Origin: Hydrogenimonas sp.
GTDB lineage: Bacteria > Campylobacterota > Campylobacteria > Campylobacterales > Hydrogenimonadaceae
Assembly: GCF_029933015.1 (NCBI RefSeq)
Contig: NZ_JAOZOZ010000054.1
Coordinates: forward strand, 1 to 10,704
DNA: 10,704 nt
Direction of reading: 5' to 3'
Shown: positions 6,257 through 10,704 of the stretch, piece by piece
How positions within the stretch are numbered: position 1 is the stretch's first letter
Layout of the letters: every line of letters begins with the position of its first letter
The notes under the pieces: generated by a model
Databases searched by the model: none
Told to the model about the DNA's origin: nothing
The model's input: the letters and a program-made list of their open reading frames with translations, nothing else
Position numbers and translations under genes: made by a program

Positions 6257-6772
6257 ATGGCGAGAAAGATCTCCTGGTTTACAGGCGGCCTGATGATGGG
6301 TGTGCTGATACTTTTCACCTTTTCGATCTGGGGTGCCGACCGGCCCATCGGCGCCTCCACCTACGTGCCCTATTTCGCGGGGCTCATTTTCGGTCTCGAT
6401 CCGGAACAGTACGCATATATGAAACAGATCGAAAAGGCGGGCGCCTGGGAGGGCGTCATGCTGCTTGGCGCCTTTTTCGGCGGGCTTTTCATGTCGGTCT
6501 TCGTGACGAAAACCTTCCGCTTCAGCGTACTTCCGACCCTCTGGAAGGAGCGCAAGAACCGATCGGTGGCTTCCCGGCTCTTCTGGAGCTTCGTGTCGGG
6601 CTTTCTGATGATCGTGGGTGCCCGGCTGGCCGGCGGATGCACCAGCGGCCACTTCCTTTCGGGTGCCAGCCAGATCGCCGTGAGCGGTCTGATTTTCGGA
6701 GGGATCGTCATGGTGACGCTCGTCGTGACCGGACGTCTCTTCTACAACAGAAAGGGGGCGCAGGATGTTTGA
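6257..6772 (+). CDS. YeeE/YedE-family membrane protein, N-terminal half-type
   Basis: YeeE/YedE (DUF395) proteins are integral membrane proteins linked to sulfur-compound uptake; the TsuA members import thiosulfate through a path of conserved cysteines. This 171-residue protein has about five hydrophobic segments (roughly 7-27, 36-47, 66-84, 108-124 and 139-160). The signature GARLAGGCTSGHFLSG (121-136) carries its only cysteine, Cys128. It is about half the size of a single-chain TsuA and is followed, with an 8-base overlap, by a second family member. The two probably form one transporter. AAGGA lies 6 bases before the ATG. The promoter and palindrome just upstream suggest regulated expression. 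Substrate is not certain: thiosulfate, another sulfur species or selenium compounds are possible. Confidence 0.88.
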   Translation: MARKISWFTGGLMMGVLILFTFSIWGADRPIGASTYVPYFAGLIFGLDPEQYAYMKQIEKAGAWEGVMLLGAFFGGLFMSVFVTKTFRFSVLPTLWKERKNRSVASRLFWSFVSGFLMIVGARLAGGCTSGHFLSGASQIAVSGLIFGGIVMVTLVVTGRLFYNRKGAQDV

Positions 6773-7382
6773 CGCGATGCTGCAGCGTTTCGTGCATATG
6801 TTCGAGATCGTGGCGGCCGAGGGGCACGGGAGTCTCTGGATGGTGCTTTTCATCGGATTCGTCTTCGGGGCGATCATCCAGTGGTCGCGGGTGGACAAGT
6901 TCGAAAAGATCGCGGGTTTCGCGATGCTCGAGGATATGACGGTGCCCAAGATGCTCTTTTTCGCCATCGGTTTTGCCAGCATCTTTCTCTACTTCCTGAT
7001 CGAAATCGGCATGGCGCACTACCACGTCAAACCCGTCATGCTGGGAGGGCTCGTGATCGGAGCCGTGCTTTTCGGGATCGCGATGGCGATCTTCGGCAAG
7101 TGTCCGGGGACCGGCCCCATCTCCGTGGCGGAGGGGCGGATCGACGTCCTCGTCGGCGCGATCGGCGGGATTTTCGGCGGGCTCTTTTTTACCTGGGCCT
7201 ATCCGTGGCTCGAGCCGATCATGGGGCCCGACTACGGCGAGCTGACCCTTCCGCAGTTTTTCGAGGGGCAGGAGCACCTGGTCGTTCTCGTCTACGGCCT
7301 GGCGCTGATCGCCGTGGCTTTCGCGCTTCCGAATATCGAGTATCTCGATCCCGAGGATCACGAAGAGAAGGTGGAGATCTGA
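6765..7382 (+). CDS. YeeE/YedE-family membrane protein, C-terminal half-type
   Basis: This 205-residue membrane protein has hydrophobic segments near 24-40, 62-80, 90-110, 126-146 and 172-189. The signature GKCPGTGPISVAEGRIDVLVGAIGG (111-135) holds its only cysteine, Cys113. It overlaps its partner by 8 bases, has its own AAAGGGGG ribosome binding site before the ATG, and shares the partner's family, so the two halves are most likely one complex. In single-chain TsuA both halves lie in one polypeptide with three conserved cysteines. Here I count only one cysteine in each chain, so the relay of thiol sites may be shorter. The charged C terminus (DPEDHEEKVEI) is probably cytoplasmic. No sulfurtransferase (TusA or rhodanese) gene is next to it. 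Confidence 0.87.
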   Translation: MFDAMLQRFVHMFEIVAAEGHGSLWMVLFIGFVFGAIIQWSRVDKFEKIAGFAMLEDMTVPKMLFFAIGFASIFLYFLIEIGMAHYHVKPVMLGGLVIGAVLFGIAMAIFGKCPGTGPISVAEGRIDVLVGAIGGIFGGLFFTWAYPWLEPIMGPDYGELTLPQFFEGQEHLVVLVYGLALIAVAFALPNIEYLDPEDHEEKVEI

Positions 7383-7386
7383 GACG

Positions 7387-7410
7387 GATCTTCGCGAGAT
7401 CGGCTATAAT
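7387..7410 (+). promoter_or_regulatory. Putative promoter -10 before the small helical gene
   Basis: A consensus TATAAT lies at 7405-7410, 26 bases before the ATG at 7437. The preceding GATCT-TCGCG-AGATC (7387-7401) is a 5-base inverted repeat just upstream of the -10 and directly after the YedE stop. No good -35 is visible, which is common in Campylobacterota sigma-70 promoters. Confidence 0.5.
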
Positions 7411-7436
7411 TCCCTTTTGATTCGGCAGGAGGGAAG

Positions 7437-7742
7437 ATGGCGCAGAAAACGAAAAAACTGAGCGAAAAGATCGCGAAGCAGATCGCGCAGATCGCGAAAG
7501 AGTCGGTCAAGATCGACATAGAGATCGTTCAGTTTCTCAAAGAGGATTTCGAAGAGATCAGAAAGATGGCGAAGGAGCGGGGGCTTTCGTTTCCCGAACT
7601 GCTCGCCGAGATCCTCGAAGGGATCAAAAAGGGGCTCGTCGAAGGGGGTGTCGAGAGCCTGGAGATGGTCAAAAACATCCTCGCACTCTCAAAAAACGAG
7701 CTCGAAGATCTCGAGAAGAAGTGGAAGGAGAAGCGCTCCTGA
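7437..7742 (+). CDS. Small charged helical protein, function unknown
   Basis: I do not recognise this 101-residue protein. It is rich in Lys and Glu, has no cysteine or membrane segment, and is predicted by eye to be almost entirely helical. Heptad-like spacing is seen at about 9-60 (KIAKQIAQIAKESVKIDIEI, then QFLKEDFEEIRKMAKERG), and a second helix with LLAEILEGIKKGL lies at 55-67. The end is strongly basic (KKWKEKRS). AGGAGG lies 6 bases before the ATG and a consensus -10 is upstream, so it appears to be a genuine expressed gene. It converges with the Uma2 gene, with only ten bases between their stop codons. A cytoplasmic coiled-coil or helical-bundle protein is the most that can be said. 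Confidence 0.8.
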   Translation: MAQKTKKLSEKIAKQIAQIAKESVKIDIEIVQFLKEDFEEIRKMAKERGLSFPELLAEILEGIKKGLVEGGVESLEMVKNILALSKNELEDLEKKWKEKRS

Positions 7743-7749
7743 AGAGGAG
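7726..7749. terminator. Competing hairpins between convergent genes
   Basis: A single CTCCT (7736-7740) is flanked by two AGGAG copies (7726-7730 and 7745-7749), so it can pair with either one, giving loops AAGCG or GAAG. The second hairpin includes the stop codon of the helical gene and is followed by ACTTTATCTTT. It may act as a weak shared terminator for the two convergent genes; stems of five pairs and an interrupted T tract make this uncertain. Confidence 0.3.
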
Positions 7750-7752
7750 ACT

Positions 7753-8301
7753 TTATCTTTGCCTGCGGAGCCTTTTGAAGACTCTGCCGAAATCGACGGC
7801 GACCTCTCCGCAAGGCGTCTCGTAGACGAAAGTCTCATCCTTGCATTCACCCGCTTTTTTGAACGTTCCATCGACGTTTCTGTAGATTTTGGCGATGAGA
7901 AGAGAGGGGTAGACGATCGTGTACCAGGGCACTCCCTCGGCTTCATAGTAGTCGAACTTGTAGTGTTCGTCCCGTTTGGCGGTGGCGGGGGAGACGACTT
8001 CGAAGATCATCTCCGGCCGTTTGGTGTTGTAGCGCTCCATTTCACGGGAACAGACCACCATCACGTCGGGTCGGAAAACGGTATCCTCTCTCGCCCGCCA
8101 CTCCGCTTCGGCGACGGCGTAACACGCTTCGCACTCTTCGAGTTTTTCGTTGAGAATCCCCACGATCATACTGCCGATGTATTGGTGTTCCGTCACGGGA
8201 GCGGGCGACATTGCGTAGGGCATGCCGTCGATCAGCTCCCAGTCCCCTTCCCACTGCTCGTAATCTTCGATGAGGTAGTGTTCCTGGTAGGCGAGTGCCA
8301 T
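7753..8301 (-). CDS. Uma2-family (DUF820) PD-(D/E)XK nuclease-fold protein
   Basis: Uma2 proteins have a restriction-endonuclease-like fold. Their biological role is poorly known; they are often multicopy in cyanobacteria and some Campylobacterota, and are often linked to mobile DNA. The 182-residue protein shows WELIDGMPYAMSPAP (21-35), EHQYI (38-42), FRPDVMVV with Asp79 (76-83), and PEMIFEVVSPATAKRDEHYKFDYY with Glu101 (96-119). These match the conserved PDV and EVxSP motifs of the family, so the predicted catalytic residues are intact. AAGGAG lies 9 bases before the ATG at 8301, and a consensus TATAAT is on the minus strand at 8342-8337. The stop is TAA at 7753. No partner gene or transposase is visible, so it looks like a solitary copy. 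Confidence 0.9.
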   Translation of the reverse strand: MALAYQEHYLIEDYEQWEGDWELIDGMPYAMSPAPVTEHQYIGSMIVGILNEKLEECEACYAVAEAEWRAREDTVFRPDVMVVCSREMERYNTKRPEMIFEVVSPATAKRDEHYKFDYYEAEGVPWYTIVYPSLLIAKIYRNVDGTFKKAGECKDETFVYETPCGEVAVDFGRVFKRLRRQR

Positions 8302-8336
8302 ACTCCCGGTCTCCTTCCGATCTGTTTTTCAAACCT

Positions 8337-8360
8337 ATTATAGCTTACATTTGATATAAT
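8337..8360. promoter_or_regulatory. Back-to-back consensus -10 boxes, Uma2 and aminotransferase
   Basis: TATAAT occurs on the minus strand at 8342-8337, facing Uma2, and on the plus strand at 8355-8360, facing the aminotransferase. Only 12 bases lie between them. Each -35 region would overlap the other promoter, so the two polymerases should compete. No strong -35 is visible for either. Confidence 0.6.
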
Positions 8361-8391
8361 CACCCCAAATTTCATCAAGCAAAGGTAGGGT

Positions 8392-9516
8392 ATGCTGCTC
8401 TTTACTCCGGGACCGACACCCGTCCCCGAAGCCGTCCGGATGGCGATGGCCGGGCCGACGATCCATCACAGAACCCCCGAATTCGAAGCGATCTTCAAAG
8501 AGGCGCGCGAACGTCTGATGCGGCTTTTTGGCATGGACGAGTGCGTGATGCTGGCCTCTTCGGGCACGGGCGCCATGGAGGCGTGCGTGACGAATCTGGG
8601 CCGGAAGAAGGTGCTCACCGTCAACGCCGGCAAGTTCGGCGAACGTTTCGGAAAGATCGTGGAAGCTTTCGGTCTGGAGCATGTGGAGCTCAAGTACGCC
8701 TGGGACACTCCCGCGAGCGTCGAGGACGTGGAGGCGGCCCTGGCGGACGATCCCGACATCGACGCCTTCTGTATCCAGGTGAGCGAGAGCGCCGGGGGGC
8801 TGCGCCATCCGGTGGAGGAGATCGCGGCGGCGATCAAGGCGAAAAACCCCGATATCATGGTGATCGCCGACGGTATCACGGCGGTGGGCGTCGAACCGCT
8901 CGATACGACCCACATCGACGCCCTGATCGCCGGCAGCCAGAAGGCGCTGATGCTTCCGCCCGGTATGGCGATGATCGGCCTCTCGGACGCGGCGGTGAAA
9001 AAGATCGGGGAGGGAAACGGCTACTACTTCAACCTCGCCGGCGAAATCGCGAAGCAGCGGAAAAACACCACCGCCTATACGGCGCCGACGACGCTGATCA
9101 TCGGCCTCAACAAGGTTCTGGAGATGATCGAAGCGGAAGGGTACGAGAGCTTCTACCGCACGACCCGGGCCCGGGCGCTGGCGACCCGTGCGGCGTTGGA
9201 GGCGATCGGGTGCCAGCTCTATCCCAGGACCCCGGCACTCTCCATGAGCGCGGTCTACGACGAAGAGGCCAACATGGTCCGTTCGATCCTCAAGACGGAG
9301 TTCGGTGTCAATATCGCCGGCGGGCAGGACCATCTCAAAGGCAAGCTCTTCCGCATCAACCAGATGGGCCTGATCCCGGTCTACGAGAGCGCCTGGGTCG
9401 TCAACGCCGTCGAATGGGCCTTCGACAGAATGGATCGGCGACCCTACGACGGACTGGCTTCCAAAGTCTTCAACGAAGTCTACTACGCGACACTTTCGGC
9501 AAACGAGAACGCATGA
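8392..9516 (+). CDS. Class V PLP-dependent aminotransferase (alanine-glyoxylate/serine-pyruvate type)
   Basis: The 374-residue protein is a fold-type I PLP enzyme. It starts with LFTPGPTPVPEAV (3-15) and has IHHRTPEF (24-31), the PLP phosphate-binding turn SSGTGAMEA (56-64), the PLP-ring Asp in VIADGITAVG (Asp160), and the Schiff-base lysine in GSQKALMLPPGM (Lys184). RINQMG at 321-326 contains the likely carboxylate-binding Arg321. Family members transaminate alanine, serine or aspartate against glyoxylate or pyruvate; some are annotated as soluble hydrogenase small subunit, an old misnomer. Sequence alone does not fix the substrate. GGTAGGGT lies just upstream of the ATG, and a consensus -10 is at 8355-8360. 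The stop overlaps the hisZ start by 4 bases (ATGA), so it leads an operon with hisZ and purA. A role in amino acid supply is a reasonable inference. Confidence 0.9.
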   Translation: MLLFTPGPTPVPEAVRMAMAGPTIHHRTPEFEAIFKEARERLMRLFGMDECVMLASSGTGAMEACVTNLGRKKVLTVNAGKFGERFGKIVEAFGLEHVELKYAWDTPASVEDVEAALADDPDIDAFCIQVSESAGGLRHPVEEIAAAIKAKNPDIMVIADGITAVGVEPLDTTHIDALIAGSQKALMLPPGMAMIGLSDAAVKKIGEGNGYYFNLAGEIAKQRKNTTAYTAPTTLIIGLNKVLEMIEAEGYESFYRTTRARALATRAALEAIGCQLYPRTPALSMSAVYDEEANMVRSILKTEFGVNIAGGQDHLKGKLFRINQMGLIPVYESAWVVNAVEWAFDRMDRRPYDGLASKVFNEVYYATLSANENA

Positions 9517-10367
9517 TCTTCGCGCACGAAATTCCGGCGGGAAGCCGGCTCTACTTCGGAGAAACGGCCAAAGAGAAGCGCCGTATCGAGCGTATCGCCA
9601 GCGAACTGCTGGAGAAGGAGGGGTTCGAGGAGATCGCCACGCCGCTTTTCTCCTACCATCAGCACCAGAGCGTCCGTGACACGAAGGAGCTGCTGCGCCT
9701 GAGCGACCCCCAGAACAGGGAGGTGACGCTCAGAGCCGACAGCACGATCGACGTGGTGCGCCTGGTGACGAAGCGCCTGGGCCGCTCGACGAGCCAGAAA
9801 AAGTGGTTCTACATCCAGCCGGTCTACCGCTACCCGACCCGGGAGATCAACCAGATCGGCGCCGAATGGCTGGGCGGCGATCTGGCCGACGTGCTCGACG
9901 TGACGATGTCGCTTTTCGAGGCGTTCGGGGTCGATCCGATCCTGCAGATCTCCAATATCCGCATACCGGTCATCATCTCCGAAGAGTTCGGCGTCCCGCT
10001 GGCGTGGTTCGCGTCGATGCAGCTGGAGAAGCTTCTGGGGACCGAGCATGCCTGGCTGGGCGAGCTGGCGCGGGTGCAGCATATGGAGCAGCTCGACGCC
10101 GTGCTCTCCAGGGTGCCGGAGGTGCTGCGGCCCGAGCTGGAAGCGATGAAGGAGCTGATGGCGGCGTGCCGCTGCGAACAGTGCGTGCTCGCACCGCTCT
10201 ACTACGCGCGGATGCGTTACTACGACGGCCTCTTTTTCCAGTGTTTCAGAGACAATACACCGCTGGCTTCCGGCGGACACTTTATCAACGACGATATCTC
10301 CGCGGCGGGATTCGCGCTCTATACCGATGCGCTGATCGAAGCCCGGACAAAAGGGAATGACAGATGA
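9513..10367 (+). CDS. hisZ: ATP phosphoribosyltransferase regulatory subunit (HisRS-like)
   Basis: HisZ is a paralogue of histidyl-tRNA synthetase that lacks aminoacylation activity and activates the short-form HisG in the first step of histidine synthesis. At 284 residues it has the class II synthetase core but no room for the C-terminal anticodon-binding domain of HisRS (about 420 residues). A motif 1-like helix (EKRRIERIASELLEKEGFEEI, 21-41) and a motif 2-like segment (WFYIQPVYRYPTREINQIGAEWLGG, 98-122) are clear. The end GGHFINDDISAAGFALYTDAL (254-274) aligns with the motif 3 region but lacks the usual GGRYD and catalytic Arg signature. The ATG at 9513 overlaps the aminotransferase stop by 4 bases; longer upstream forms of this frame only read through the aminotransferase in the wrong frame. 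It overlaps purA by 4 bases. A short-form hisG should exist elsewhere in the genome. CRCEQC at 219-224 is an unexpected cysteine cluster. Confidence 0.88.
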   Translation: MIFAHEIPAGSRLYFGETAKEKRRIERIASELLEKEGFEEIATPLFSYHQHQSVRDTKELLRLSDPQNREVTLRADSTIDVVRLVTKRLGRSTSQKKWFYIQPVYRYPTREINQIGAEWLGGDLADVLDVTMSLFEAFGVDPILQISNIRIPVIISEEFGVPLAWFASMQLEKLLGTEHAWLGELARVQHMEQLDAVLSRVPEVLRPELEAMKELMAACRCEQCVLAPLYYARMRYYDGLFFQCFRDNTPLASGGHFINDDISAAGFALYTDALIEARTKGNDR

Positions 10368-10704
10368 ATCAGGCAGATCTTATCGTAGGATTGCAGTGGG
10401 GTGACGAAGGCAAAGGCAAGATCGTCGACATGCTGGCCCAGGAGTACGAAGTGGTCGCGCGTTTCGCGGGCGGCCACAACGCCGGCCACACGATCGTCAC
10501 CGACGGGAAGAAGTACGCGCTGCACCTGATTCCCTCGGGGATTCTCAATCCCGAAGCGATCAACATCATCGGCAACGGCGTCGTCGTCTGCCCGGCCAAT
10601 CTGATGAAGGAGATGAGCCAGTTCGACAATCTCGAAGGGAGGCTCTGGGTCAGTGACAAGGCCCATCTGATCCTCCCCTATCACCAGTTGATCGACCAGG
10701 CGAA
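10364..10704 (+). CDS. purA: Adenylosuccinate synthetase, N-terminal part (cut by window end)
   Basis: PurA joins IMP and aspartate with GTP to make adenylosuccinate, the first committed step to AMP. Only the first 113 codons are in the window. They show the P-loop-like GLQWGDEGKGKIVDML with the catalytic Asp (residue 13-14 region), and RFAGGHNAGHTIV with the catalytic His near 41. IPSGILNP and IGNGVVVCP follow, as in other PurA proteins. The ATG at 10364 overlaps the hisZ stop (ATGA), so translation is probably coupled; AAAGGG lies about 8 bases upstream. The hisZ-purA order is seen in other free-living Campylobacterota, from memory. The rest of the gene lies beyond 10704. Confidence 0.97.
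   Translation, partial: MNQADLIVGLQWGDEGKGKIVDMLAQEYEVVARFAGGHNAGHTIVTDGKKYALHLIPSGILNPEAINIIGNGVVVCPANLMKEMSQFDNLEGRLWVSDKAHLILPYHQLIDQA

Noticed and set aside
6765..6772. A frameshift that breaks one YedE gene in two
   Set aside because: Each half has its own ribosome binding site and start, a natural terminus and a coupling overlap, and two-chain members of the family exist.
8541..9512. A hisZ form extended upstream through the aminotransferase frame
   Set aside because: The upstream part is Arg/Gly/Asp-rich out-of-frame translation; ATG 9513 gives the normal HisZ start and an ATGA overlap.

Overview
The window looks like a GC-rich chromosomal segment of a Campylobacterota (former Epsilonproteobacteria) bacterium. 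I infer this from gene order and gene types. The leftward run recA, eno, a small FtsB/DivIC-like protein, an AMIN-domain protein and aroK matches, from memory, the Helicobacter pylori recA-eno-aroK order. The fliQ-murB pair beside recA recalls Campylobacter. The futalosine-pathway enzyme MqnD and the short, HisRS-like HisZ beside purA fit the same phylum. The base composition is richer in G+C than in the pathogens, which points to a free-living, perhaps vent-associated relative. I cannot name the genus.

Layout. Positions 1-3967 hold one leftward gene string: recA, a 139-base spacer, then eno, the FtsB-like gene, the AMIN-domain gene and aroK, the last four joined by 1-26 base overlaps. Rightward genes begin beyond the recA promoter. 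They are mqnD (menaquinone), an intergenic repeat element, fliQ (flagellar export gate) and murB (peptidoglycan), the last two overlapping by 4 bases. A new promoter with an operator-like palindrome drives two overlapping half-size YeeE/YedE membrane proteins, probably sulfur-compound transport. A small helical protein of unknown function (7437-7742) converges on a Uma2-family nuclease-fold gene (7753-8301, minus strand). Two back-to-back -10 boxes then separate Uma2 from a class V aminotransferase, hisZ and purA; these three are linked by ATGA overlaps, and purA runs off the right edge.

Most of the genes are housekeeping genes and I see no new gene-encoded defence or mobile system. The most unusual content is between the genes. 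Four spacers carry tandem arrays with a 7-base period, each with its own heptamer sequence. Three of the four arrays abut a stop codon. In all four the G-rich strand is the strand of the adjacent gene. Three of these spacers also contain GC-rich hairpins with 3-base loops. The element at 4990-5112 has four heptamers on each side in inverted orientation and looks like a complete unit; the others look like partial copies. One array sits in the 5' region of mqnD, which has no ATG close to its conserved core. Another ends beside a hairpin that contains the fliQ ribosome binding site.

No tRNA, rRNA, CRISPR array, insertion sequence or integrase was seen.
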